11,720 bases of DNA. Origin: Theodoxus fluviatilis. Taxonomy: Eukaryota > Mollusca > Gastropoda > Cycloneritida > Neritidae. Below the pieces are notes generated by a model. The model was not told where the DNA came from. It saw only the letters and a program-made list of their open reading frames with translations, and made no database searches. The position numbers were made by a program, and so were the translations under genes. Where the stretch lies: positions 7,501-19,220 of the forward strand of contig JAWQFJ010012036.1 in NCBI GenBank assembly GCA_034096865.1, written 5' to 3'. Positions 1 to 8,743 of the stretch are shown here, piece by piece. Positions within the stretch are counted from its first letter, which is position 1, and each line of letters opens with the position of its first letter.

Positions 1-4
1 GATG

Positions 5-190
5 AGGTGCACCTATCACCGAGTGTATTGTACATCTACTGTGTTCATGTCATAAGGTGCACCTACCACCGAGTGTATTGTACATCTGCTGTGCTCATCC
101 TCTATTCAGTTATCCCCGCTTCTGTCTCTCCCACCCCCTATCCTGTGTGTCAGACTTCTCTCCAACCCCCCTTCTCCATCCTGTCTGTAA
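5..190. repeat. Dispersed repeat, copy 1 (with internal 50-bp duplication)
   Basis: The segment 55..190 is closely similar to 1837..1974. Both run from a GGTGCACCT block through TTGTACATCT, CATCCTCTATT and CTGCTTCTGTCTC-type pyrimidine tracts to TCTGTAA. In this copy the first 50 bp (5..54) are a tandem duplicate of the next block, since GGTGCACCTA and GAGTGTATTGTACATCT occur twice 50 bp apart. This is probably a fragment of an interspersed element of unknown class. Confidence 0.8.
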
Positions 191-381
191 CCCCTCCTCA
201 GCTGTGGTCTGATTGTCTGTGCAGCTGCCCTGTCAGTCACTCCTTACATTAGCGTGACCCCTGGCTAGTGAGCCGTTCTCCCACTCTAGCATCTGAATTC
301 TGACGTTTTGACTATAAATCTGATGTTTCCTCACAAGTAAGACAACCACTTGCAACGGCATATGATTCATTTAATAGACTG

Positions 382-785
382 TGTTATGCTGAATGAGGCA
401 ACATTTGTAAAAAGTAATTTCAAAGCGAGTTCAATTAAGTAATCTCTGTTTTCTTCCAAATACAAGCACGACTCGGGAGCCATGGGATAGGATCTGTGAA
501 ATAATCTACACCCTGGCTCCTGTGAGGTCCGTGCATTCGCTTGTTAAGGGGGAACGGCACACGAGACAAGAGAGACCACTGCAACCACGGTTTAGAGAGA
601 CCACTGTCACCACGGACTTGGGTTGATCCAGGCCATTATCATCAGGCCTCGGGCCAGCCAGGAGCTCCTGTGCCCATGGGTGAAAAATAAAGTTGTGAAA
701 AGCAGCTACGATTTTGTCTCATACCTGCGCCCTGCTACCATCATGCTTTATTCCTGTCCACCACAAATGGCGTCGACGGCAGGAT
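382..785 (+). mobile_element. Possible LTR retrotransposon 5' LTR end and primer binding site
   Basis: The 3' part has the order expected at the end of a 5' LTR. A poly(A) signal AATAAA lies at 686..691, followed by a U5-like stretch ending in CA at 764..765, a 2-nt spacer, and TGGCGTCGACGGCAGGAT at 768..785. The last sequence begins TGG, the complement of a tRNA 3' CCA, and its GGCAGGAT matches the complement of a tRNA-Ser acceptor and T-arm. This is the usual primer site of Ty3/Gypsy-like elements. The 5' boundary at TGTTATG (382) is a guess based on the TG...CA rule. No gag or pol domain and no second LTR are visible, so this would be a decayed remnant. Confidence 0.4.
569..618. repeat. 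25-bp tandem duplication
   Basis: Two copies of AGAGAGACCACTG followed by CACCACGG or AACCACGG begin at 569 and 594. It is short and imperfect, and lies inside the proposed LTR segment. No function is inferred. Confidence 0.65.
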
Positions 786-1836
786 GAGACATCGTGCTTT
801 TCTAAAACCTTTCTGAATACCATCGGAGCTTGATGCTTTCCACGGAGGAAACAACTAAAATCTACTGCCTCCATTTCGCCATCGGACGCCTCCAGCTTGA
901 ATTATACGCCATCTCTGCCACTTTCGAGACTTGGCCTCAACCTCCGCCTCACCAACAGGAAACTGGTCAGTGCCGCCACGGCCTCCTCCGTAACCTGCCA
1001 CCTGCCACCGATTCCTCGTCATTGCTGGAGCATCCCTGCCCCAACATCGCCGTCAAGTAGAGCCACATAAAGCTGCCTCTCCAGGGGCACCCGACCAACT
1101 TGCCCTTGGTGTGACTGGAACCACAAGCCAACCCCCCTTCGCTCGAGGATAGCAGACGCCTTCAATGGAACGCTAGAACAACGGCTGGCCTTCCACCCGC
1201 CCGCCTCCAGAACTCATTCCCGTCAAAGACATTTTGGTATTTTGTAACTACCGTTTTCGTTTTCGTGCTGAGAGACAATGAACAGTTTTGTGAGACACAA
1301 GGATGCACTTTTCTTCAGTGGAATGGACACTCTTACTGTAAGTAATTCATTTGTTTACATGCCGCCCCACATGGCTGCCTATCCACTTTCAAGTAAGAAC
1401 TGTTGTTTCACATTGAAGTTGTGCTTAACACTTGAAGTGTCTACCCGCGCCAGAGTTGAGTAAGTCGATAAGAGGACTGAATGAGACTGTCAGATCATGA
1501 GTGCCTGTCAAATACAGCCTATGATCCTGAATGTGTGATCTCATGTCAGATGATATTGTCAGTGTTTATTTTTGTCCTGCTCGATTCATAGATTTCAGAT
1601 GTACTTTGGGCCCTGATAATCGTCAGCCTTAGTCACATTTGTTGGTCAAATACCAGTCTTTGAACATAACGAGCGAGTGTTTTTTTTTCTCTTGTACGTC
1701 ATGGTTGAATGTACCTTGGAATTTGGTCAAATATCTGCCTCGGATTCATTCTAGTGAAAGGTCACGCCATGATCTGTGCATTTTGTTGTTTCAATCAGTG
1801 CGGACACTGATTCAATTTCACCGAGGAGCATGTGAT

Positions 1837-1974
1837 AGGGTGCACCTGTCACCAAGTGCATTGTACATCTACTGTGTTCATCCTCTATTGAAATATCCCT
1901 GCTTCTGTCTCTTCCCACCCCCAATCCTGTGTGTCAGACCTCTCTCCAACCCCCCTTCCCAATGCTTTCTGTAA
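1837..1974. repeat. Dispersed repeat, copy 2
   Basis: This is the second copy of the element at 55..190, in direct orientation about 1.8 kb downstream. It has scattered substitutions, no large indels, and lacks the extra 50-bp head. Similarity ends near TCTGTAAG. The two copies bracket 191..1836, which includes the possible LTR segment, so they could be unrelated insertions or edges of a larger decayed element. Confidence 0.8.
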
Positions 1975-2316
1975 GGCAAGCTGACCAGCTGACCGAGCCT
2001 GTAATGCTGCTTGCACGACGGCGAGTTTATATTTCCATGTCGAGTCTTTCTTCTGGCACGACCTGATGAAGAATACTAAAGAGATCACAAAAGACGTGAT
2101 CAGCAATTGATTGTGAGTAGCATGCACATTGTTCAGCACATTTTTACTCCGCCAAATCGGCCTCGCCAGCTGCCATTGATCGGGCTTTTTCTGACAAGTA
2201 GCAGTCAAAGGGACAATTGACCAGTAATAATTATGTAATTAAAAATCCGTTTTAGAACGGAAGGACAATAAAGCGGGATGGACAATTATCCGGGCAGACG
2301 GCACAGCACCTGCACA

Positions 2317-3197
2317 TTGGGCTCCTCACTCTGGCGACTGCATGGAAGTGATGTTTCAAAGTGGGCTCATCACTGTGGCGACTGCATGGAAGTGATGTTT
2401 CAAAGTGGGCTCATCACTGTGGCGACTGCATGGAAGTGATGTTTCAAAGTGGGCTCATCACTGTGGCGACTGCATGGAAGTGATGTTTCAAATGTGGGCT
2501 CATCACTGTGGCGACTGCATGGAAGTGATGTTTCAAAGTGGGCTCATCACTGTGGCGACTGCATGGAAGTGATGTTTCAAAGTGGGCTCCTCACTGTGGC
2601 GACTGCATGGAAGTGATGTTTCAAAGTGGGCTCATCACTGTGGCGACTGCATGGAAGTGATGTTTCAAAGTGGGCTCATCACTGTGGCGACTGCATGGAA
2701 GTGATGTTTCAAAGTGGGCTCATCACTGTGGCGACTGCATGGAAGTGATGTTTCAAAGTGGGCTCATCACTGTGGCGACTGCATGGAAGTGATGTTTCAA
2801 AGTGGGCTCATCACTGTGGCGACTGCATGGAAGTGATGTTTCAAAGTGGGCTCATCACTGTGGCGACTGCATGGAAGTGATGTTTCAAAGTGGGCTCATC
2901 ACTGTGGCGACTGCATGGAAGTGATGTTTCAAAGTGGGCTCATCACTGTGGCGACTGCATGGAAGTGATGTTTCAAAGTGGGCTCATCACTGTGGCGACT
3001 GCATGGAAGTGATGTTTCAAAGTGGGCTCATCACTGTGGCGACTGCATGGAAGTGATGTTTCAAAGTGGGCTCATCACTGTGGCGACTGCATGGAAGTGA
3101 TGTTTCAAAGTGGGCTCCTCACTGTGGCGACTGCATGGAAGTGATGTTTCAAAGTGGGCTCCTCACTGTGGCGACTGCATGGAAGTGATGTTTCAAA
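2317..3197. repeat. 44-bp minisatellite, 20 tandem copies
   Basis: The unit starts GTGGGCTCATCACTGTGGCG and ends AAGTGATGTTTCAAA. Twenty head-to-tail copies fill 881 bp, and the only length change is one inserted T at 2493, in copy 4. Copies are almost identical. The main variant is CCTCACT in place of CATCACT in copies 1, 7, 19 and 20; copy 1 also has CTCTGG for CTGTGG. Within each standard unit CATCACT and AGTGATG are inverted repeats, giving a 7-bp stem with a 16-nt loop. The unit is not a multiple of three, and stops recur in frame, so it does not encode a repeat protein. Confidence 0.97.
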
Positions 3198-3809
3198 GAA
3201 GAAAAAAGTTGTCACTGGACATCGACAATGTTGTTGTTGTTGTGTTGTTGTTGTTGTTGTTCATGTTGCTGCCACTTCGACGACGACAGTAATGGCATTA
3301 TTTGCAGCCTTTATCTGCACAGCCGCGAGAATATTACGTATGCTTCATAATTCATCGTGGCGCACTCGAAATTCGCCAGCCATTTTTTCGTCTATTCATT
3401 TTCTATACATCAATTTACAAAACAAGTAAGCCCTACATACGGTAAGATTTAAATGAAAAGAGCGCGATATTGTGAAATCTAATCATGATAACGCATTTGT
3501 GGGGAATGCTTATTAATGTCGTAACCAGACAATATTTGAAAATAAAAACGGACCGTCGCAGACTATTTGCATAAAATCTCTTTCATTAAAATATATTGAG
3601 ACAGACGTTTCAAATCAGACGTGCTATTTTCCTGCACCTGTGCAGAAGACAACCGCCTGTACACACAGTGCCACAGCAGACGACGACGACGACAACTGCT
3701 GTTGCTGCTGCTCAGTCCCTTTGTCTCATCATCAGTCAGTTGTCTGGTGTGGGAGCTGCCTTTCTGGGCGAGACGATGACAGTTTGCTCTGTGTGCATGC
3801 TAGCGCTAC
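3198..3809. other. Intronic stretch between the 44-bp array and exon A
   Basis: This holds the TTG and GAC/CTG triplet runs and AT-rich sequence at about 3420..3600. Open frames across it are low-complexity artefacts of triplet runs, and only frames ending in exon A overlap anything real. No regulatory motif is claimed. Confidence 0.6.
3230..3261. repeat. Interrupted (TTG)n microsatellite
   Basis: This is a run of TTG/GTT triplets with one interruption near 3241..3244, lying just beyond the 44-bp array. Related short triplet runs follow: CGACGACGACAG near 3279 and a GAC run then GTTGCTGCTGCT near 3679..3711. Confidence 0.85.
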
Positions 3810-3815
3810 CAGCAG
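3810..3815 (+). other. Tandem NAGNAG splice acceptor of exon A
   Basis: CAGCAG sits directly before AGACGCATC. Splicing after the first CAG starts exon A at 3813 and adds a Gln before RRIKIL; splicing after the second starts it at 3816. Both keep the frame. The upstream pyrimidine tract is weak (TTTGCTCTGTGTGC). Confidence 0.75.
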
Positions 3816-3931
3816 AGACGCATCAAGATCCTGGGCGACTGCTACTACTGCGTGTGCGGCGTGCCCGAGCCCCGTCCTGACCACGCCGCGCTCTGCGTCC
3901 ACATGGGCCTGGCCATGGTCGACGTCATCCG
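3816..3931 (+). CDS. ADCY3-like: Adenylyl cyclase C1a domain, internal exon A (ADCY3-like)
   Basis: This internal exon encodes about 39 residues of the first catalytic half (C1a) of a class III membrane adenylyl cyclase, which converts ATP to cAMP and pyrophosphate. Codons start at positions divisible by 3. The reading includes [17 protein letters not shown] and then [25 protein letters not shown] is the family hallmark: its Asp (codon 3837..3839) matches the second metal-binding Asp of AC5 C1 (D440), and its second Tyr matches forskolin-pocket Y443. CVCGVP and MGLAMV resemble ADCY3 more than ADCY5/6 or ADCY2/4/7, judged from memory. The acceptor is a tandem CAG-CAG, so the exon may start at 3813 (one extra Gln) or 3816. 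The donor is G|GTAGGT, leaving a phase-2 split Arg codon that exon B completes. The preceding exon, with the DIxGFT metal motif, was not found upstream, so the gene is partial here. Family assignment is very secure; the subtype is moderately secure. Confidence 0.95.
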
Positions 3932-3974
3932 GTAGGTCTTCTCTCTTTCCTTCCTGTGGCCACGCTGTCCCTCG

Positions 3975-4050
3975 CTAGTCCAGTGCGCATTAAAGCGCTC
4001 GCCTGCAGTCGCTCGCAGCTGGCGGTAGCAATGTTCCAAGTTCAAAGTAT
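3975..4050 (+). mobile_element. Possible degenerate tRNA-derived SINE head (1)
   Basis: CTAGTCCAGTGCGCATTAAAG followed by CGCTCGCCTGCAG resembles the A-box side of tRNA-like SINE heads. AGTTCAAAGT about 50 bp later resembles a decayed B box (consensus GGTTCRANNC). No poly-A tail or target duplication is seen. The call is tentative. Confidence 0.22.
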
Positions 4051-4277
4051 CATTGAATTGCATCTGCGGGTAAAGTTTTTTAATTTCTGATGGCCTCTTC
4101 CCACCCAGGAGCAATACCGGGTACCTGTAAGGGCCGATTTAGCAACTGTGCTGCGATTCGTCCTTGTATGCGGCCTCGAGCAATACCCTGCAGGAAGTGG
4201 AGCTGGTGCAGGTGTCAGTATGAGCGTTCTGTCTGTCTTCAATGTGGTTGTCGTCGGAAGCCAGTCAAGGCTTGATC

Positions 4278-4323
4278 ATGTGGCCTAGTGATCAGGGGTA
4301 AAGTATTAAAAGGTTTGGACCCA
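4278..4323 (+). mobile_element. Possible tRNA-derived SINE head (2)
   Basis: TGGCCTAGTGATCAGG (4281..4296) fits a pol III A box, and GGTTTGGACCC (4312..4322) is two changes from the palindromic B-box form GGTTCGAACCC. Their spacing suits a tRNA-derived promoter. The rest cannot fold as a functional tRNA, and the element's 3' end is not identified. Confidence 0.33.
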
Positions 4324-4760
4324 AGATAAGAGTAAACATCGTTTTCTGAAACCAAAACATTTACATCTAGATGTGTTTGGTGACTTTACTGTTTTGGTCT
4401 CAAAACGCTTCTTCCAAAGGCGAATGCGAACCCCATGATGGCTCATGGCCGCAGGGAGGTCAATAGCACCACAGACATCTTTGTTCCCTTCACAGGCACC
4501 TGGCTTTCCTTGCGGATGGGGAAAAAGAAGCTGTGCGTACGATGCATATTTTTAAAGGACGCAACCGAAGCATCTCCGCAGGTTCAAAGGCAGAAAGTAA
4601 TTCCCGCAATGTACTGCAGGCCAGCACCTCATTCCCTGGCCCGACGCCCCGTGGTCAGCTGCTGCACTCTCCCGTTAAGAAAGGCAGGAGAACTTGGATG
4701 ATCGCAGCAGGCACACTGGGCGGTAATGGAGCCATAGTAGCCAGTCCCATTTCTGACTGA
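4324..4760. other. Intronic stretch without recognised features
   Basis: This is unique-looking intron between the possible SINE head and the 41-bp array. Two overlapping open frames (from 4435 and 4533) have no recognisable domain and no splice or conservation argument in their favour. Confidence 0.6.
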
Positions 4761-5621
4761 AGATGACTTGCCAGCATCGCACGCTGTGCGGCCTGAAGCC
4801 TGGATGACTTGCCAGCATCACACGCTGTGCGGCCTGAAGCCTGGGTGACTTGCCAGCATCACACGCTGTGCGGCCTGAAGCCTGTTTGACTTGCCAGCAT
4901 CACACGTTGTGCGGCCTGAAGCCTGGATGACTTGCCAGCATCACACGCTGTGCGGCCTGAAGCCTGGATGACTTGCCAGCATCACACGCTGTGCGGCCTG
5001 AAGCCTGTTTGACTTGCCAGCATCACACGTTGTGCGGCCTGAAGCCTGGATGACTTGCCAGCATCACACGCTGTGCGGCCTGAAGCATGGATGACTTGCC
5101 AGCATCACACGTTGTGCGGCCTGAAGCCTGGATGACTTGCCAGCATCACACGTTGTGCGGCCTGAAGCCTGGATGACTTGCCAGCATCACACGCTGTGCG
5201 GCCTGAAGCCTGGGTGACTTGCCAGCATCACACGCTGTGCGGCCTGAAGCCTGGGTGACTTGCCAGCATAACACTTTGTGCGGCCTGAAGCCTGGATGAC
5301 TTGCCAGCATCACACGCTGTGCGGCCTGAAGCCTGGGTGACTTGCCAGCATAACACTTTGTGCGGCCTGAAGCCTGGATGACTTGCCAGCATCACACGCT
5401 GTGCGGCCTGAAGCCTGGATGACTTGCCAGCATCACACGTTGTGCGGCCTGAAGCCTGGGTGACTTGCCAGCATCACACGCTGTGCGGCCTGAAGCCTGG
5501 GTGACTTGCCAGCATCACACGCTGTGCGGCCTGAAGCCTGGGTGACTTGCCAGCATCACACGTTGTGCGGCCTGAAGCCTGGGTGACTTGCCAGCATCAC
5601 ACGTTGTGCGGCCTGAAGCCC
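4761..5621. repeat. 41-bp minisatellite, 21 tandem copies
   Basis: Twenty-one copies of a 41-bp unit (GGATGACTTGCCAGCATCAC followed by ACGCTGTGCGGCCTGAAGCCT) run without any indel, so copy n starts at 4761+41(n-1). Variant sites are GGATGA, GGGTGA or GTTTGA at the start, and CACGCTG, CACGTTG or AACACTTTG in the middle. GTTTGA plus CGTTG marks copies 4 and 7. The AACACTTTG variant marks copies 13 and 15, alternating with standard copies. The final half (copies 18..21) is all GGGTGA type. These patterns point to local multi-unit duplications. Confidence 0.97.
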
Positions 5622-6120
5622 GAGTCGAGGGGATTTTGGCGTAAGCTGTGGCTGTGCACGACAAACCAGGCTAAAAATTGGGGAACATTTTTCTGGAAGC
5701 CAAAGTACGTATTTCAGTATAATCACATAAATGTACAATAAACGTGTACCATAAACATGTTTTTAAATATAATTTGTATTGTAAACAGGATTAGTTTGGG
5801 CTTGAAAGATATTATTGTATCTATTATACACCTTACCCTGGCTTATTCATGCGCAGTCCCATTCGTGTTGATGAGACTTTCATCCCTCCAGGTTTACTGG
5901 AGGTCCTACAGACTTTATGTTAATTCCCCTTTTGGGCTTCATCGATGATTAGGTCGCTAACAACCGCCAAACCCTTCCCCATCAATAAAGTATGATCCAA
6001 GGAAACGTCTGTGGACTAAATCTGGGCTCGAACTTGTTCTCCCGTCAACTCAAGCAAAGGCTTGCATTCCTGACTGTAATACAGCGAGGAAATATATTTT
6101 GGGACACACGTTCGTGGTAA

Positions 6121-6128
6121 TGACGTCA
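6121..6128. promoter_or_regulatory. Perfect CRE octamer TGACGTCA
   Basis: TGACGTCA is the palindromic consensus bound by CREB/ATF bZIP factors. It lies inside the intron of a cAMP-producing enzyme gene. The octamer match is certain, but an isolated octamer in a window this size can occur by chance, so function is not established. Confidence 0.3.
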
Positions 6129-7582
6129 CAGACTACGCAATTGCTGACTTCTTTTCTCAGGTAAATCAGCTGTGATAGCAGTACGTCGGAGAAAACACTA
6201 TAATTCCCCCTCTTAGCGTGTGACATGCGTAGAACAGATGGTCAACATGAGAGGAAGCGATAGTGTCATGGCATCCACACAGAGTGATCCCTCACACTCG
6301 GTCTGAAGCGAGACAGCCTCAGAGATGTACGGTGGATGTTTCAGCCGCTGAGCCATTAACAATGTCTCCAGTTAAGGAGCTCCATTCCGTCTGTTCTCTG
6401 CAGCAGCGACACCAATCATGGATCCTGGGGAGGAGTAGACGATTGTCGCTTCTAGTAATCACGTCTGCACTTGTTGCTATCACGACTGGGAGTCACGACT
6501 CCACATTCGCCATCAGCTTCCAACAAGTCGTGACAGGTGCATTGATTAAACTAAGTGCTCAGTTAGGGGTGTTTCTGATGCAAAATTCGAAGATATTTTC
6601 GCGAATTCAACGGCATACCTGAAAATACCGACTACTGCAAAATAAGTTGTATATTATACACTTTCCAAAGTAAATGACAAGTTAATAGACGCCATCTTGT
6701 TTCCGAGAAGCTTGCTTCCTACTCACACCCATTCTGTTAACCCGAGTCAGTAGTGGACTAGAACGACACACCGGGTATGATGGGGGATGTAAACACAAGT
6801 CACGCCACGAGGTCAACGAGGACTTTGACATCGCCATAGAGCCAAACCAGTTTGAACCGGACAACGTTATTCGAGTTGAAGAAACGATAAAACCAGCTGG
6901 TACTCAACGTGACTGCAGGACCTACAGAACTGGCACGACTGGCAGATATATGCAGCCTTGTTAAAACCACGAACGCAACGTTTACAAGACTATCGGCTGC
7001 ATGTAACAGATCTCACGTGCGTTCAGCAGCATAGTTTCATTTGAAACATTTGCAGCAGCTGTCGCGAGAGAAACGAGAATGAAATTGACCTTTAGTATAC
7101 CATAAATGACTTCGATTTAAAACCAGGCAGTTCGTGTGGCCCAGATCATATCAAATCGAACGACCTCGCAGACGAAGTTTTGACAGCTGACAGGACTGGC
7201 GTGCGCGCAAACGCCTCGAAGGATGTTTCTGTACAAACAGAATCTTTCTTTTATTTTAACACATCTGGCCGTTTGTGCGGAAACTCACGCACTTTGACAT
7301 TCTTCCCGCATAAGTTATAACAGTTTCCAGCAACGCAATAGGCAAGTATTGTTGGGAAAAGCTGCAAATATCGCCGTCTGCCTGTGTGGATATACACCGC
7401 TCGACAGGCGTACTCCTGTGCTTCTACGTCGCAGTAGCGAGAGCCACGTGACCAGCAGCAGCAGTGTCCCATTCAGCAATCACAAATCGGTTGCTAACAC
7501 AAAGTTTAATTTTCTCAAACAAGACATGCAGTATGAACGTTTTTCATTGCTGGCACTGCTATTTTGCATTTGAAAGAAATTT

Positions 7583-7615
7583 AGCACTTTCGCTTTAAGA
7601 GAAAAGCGACGTGCT
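7583..7615. other. Near-perfect 33-nt stem-loop
   Basis: AGCAC (7583..7587) pairs with GTGCT (7611..7615), and TCGCTTT (7590..7596) pairs with AAAGCGA (7603..7609). The stem is 12 bp, with a small 2/1 internal loop and a 6-nt loop AAGAGA. It is too short for a microRNA precursor and has no terminator role in an intron. Confidence 0.5.
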
Positions 7616-8168
7616 GTATCATCGGTAGCGATGCAGCTTTCATCACTGGCGGGCCCTGGCGAAGCACATACATGTCTCAGCCAAAGGATGGACGTGCAAG
7701 GCACGTGTACACATTCTGAGACACAGGAGCATTGGTCCAGTGGCCGCGGCACGTGTGTGGGGTTGAAGTACCAAGGGCAGAAACAGCTTTGGGAAGCAAC
7801 GGTGCTAGAGCTGCCTCTTTTTCTGCAGTGCCGCTCTTCCTGGAACAAGTTACTGGCTGTTGAAACAGTAGGACAAAGAAACGGTGGTTGCTATGATCAA
7901 AAATGACATCACGTTCAACACGAAAGTTTGCTGTTTTCTTGAGCTCAGAATTTTGTAAGACCTGGAATAATGAATATCTTTAATATTAACAAAGCTTTGT
8001 CCGTTAAAAAGCTACTATTTTGCGAAAGTTATGTCATGCGAGACATGAAGGGAAATATAGATCAGTCATCATCTGAAGAAAAGGATAAATCCTCACAAAA
8101 TTAATGTGTAAATCTAGAGCTAGTTATAGTTAAAGAAAAGGGTTTGTAAACTGCATTTAATGCGTCCT

Positions 8169-8170
<2 letters not shown>

Positions 8171-8267
<97 letters not shown>
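8171..8267. repeat. (CTA)n microsatellite, about 32 uninterrupted copies
   Basis: This is a perfect CTA run of 97 bp. Its lack of interruptions suggests a young or mutable locus. A shorter TACGACTACTACTACTGC stretch recurs near 8802..8820. Confidence 0.98.
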
Positions 8268-8323
8268 AGGAGCGGATCAGTTCATTTTTGAGGGAGGGTT
8301 TCCAAACTTTTTTAAGAGCGGGG

Positions 8324-8325
<2 letters not shown>

Positions 8326-8413
<88 letters not shown>
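8326..8413. repeat. (GT)44 microsatellite
   Basis: This is a perfect GT dinucleotide run of 88 bp. Such alternating purine-pyrimidine tracts can adopt Z-DNA under negative supercoiling. It also creates a spurious Val/Cys (and antisense Thr/His) open frame. Confidence 0.98.
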
Positions 8414-8415
<2 letters not shown>

Positions 8416-8419
8416 AAGG

Positions 8420-8642
8420 GCTCAACCGAAACGTGATAGCGGGGGTGGGGGGGGGGGGGGGGGTGGGGGTGTGTTTCAGTGCTCAACCGAAACGTGAAAG
8501 CGGGGGGGGGGGGGAGGCGGGGTTGAAAGCAGGGGAGGCGGGGGGGGGGGGGGGGGGGGAGGAAGACGACCTTCTTGGAGCGCTTGAAGCTCAGCCGAAA
8601 CGTGAAAGCGGGGGAGGGGGGGGGGGGGGGGGGGGGGGGGGG
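8420..8642. repeat. Three GCTCAACCGAAACGTGA blocks, each leading into a poly-G tract
   Basis: A shared block of about 21 bp (GCTCAACCGAAACGTGATAGC and close variants) begins at 8420, 8481 and 8589. Each copy runs straight into a G tract. The long runs are G17 (8447..8463), G13 (8502..8514), G20 (8540..8559) and G27 (8616..8642). G-quadruplex formation is expected. Open frames here (poly-Gly or antisense poly-Pro) are artefacts, and run lengths may be unreliable because homopolymers are hard to sequence. Confidence 0.85.
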
Positions 8643-8743
8643 TACTTTTCACTGCAAAATGTTCCAATCTGGCGCATTCTGATGGTGATCATTATCACTT
8701 TCAGGCAGCACATTTTGTTACTAATAAAAATAGTTTTTTTTCT

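Larger units (their letters stand above)
1..3815 (+). other. Upstream intron (5' end outside window)
   Basis: This stretch precedes exon A and ends in a tandem NAGNAG acceptor (3810..3815). The part of C1a that should come before RIKILGDC, including the first metal-binding motif, is not recognisable here. The likeliest reading is one long intron whose donor lies outside the window. A small exon in a variable region of the protein cannot be excluded. Apart from the repeats listed separately, 1090..1830 and 1975..2316 hold nothing I recognise. Confidence 0.6.
5622..8170. other. Long intronic stretch, mostly featureless
   Basis: No gene is recognised here. It includes AT-rich sequence with three related ATAAA-ATGT/GTGT/CATGT blocks around 5725..5760, one perfect CRE octamer (6121), a 91-codon stop-free frame without an initiator (6689..6964) and a 33-nt stem-loop (7583..7615). 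Several short open frames on both strands (for example 6263..6622 +, 7480..7848 -, 7631..7906 +) show no domain and overlap each other. Confidence 0.65.

Noticed and set aside
830..1060. 76-codon frame downstream of the possible primer binding site, considered as gag
   Set aside because: There is no gag-type motif or zinc knuckle, and it is too short to argue for.
1885..2208. 107-codon minus-strand open frame
   Set aside because: It overlaps the dispersed repeat, shows no domain and lacks supporting gene structure.
3596..3978. Two open frames (94 and 112 codons) overlapping exon A
   Set aside because: Neither is in the cyclase frame. Both pass through GAC/CTG triplet runs and the splice signals.
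4278..4323. Functional tRNA gene at the A-box/B-box pair
   Set aside because: It lacks a matching acceptor stem and anticodon arm. At most it is a decayed SINE head.
2317..5621. CRISPR-like look of the regular arrays
   Set aside because: The units abut each other with no unique spacers, no cas genes are present and the DNA is eukaryotic. They are minisatellites.
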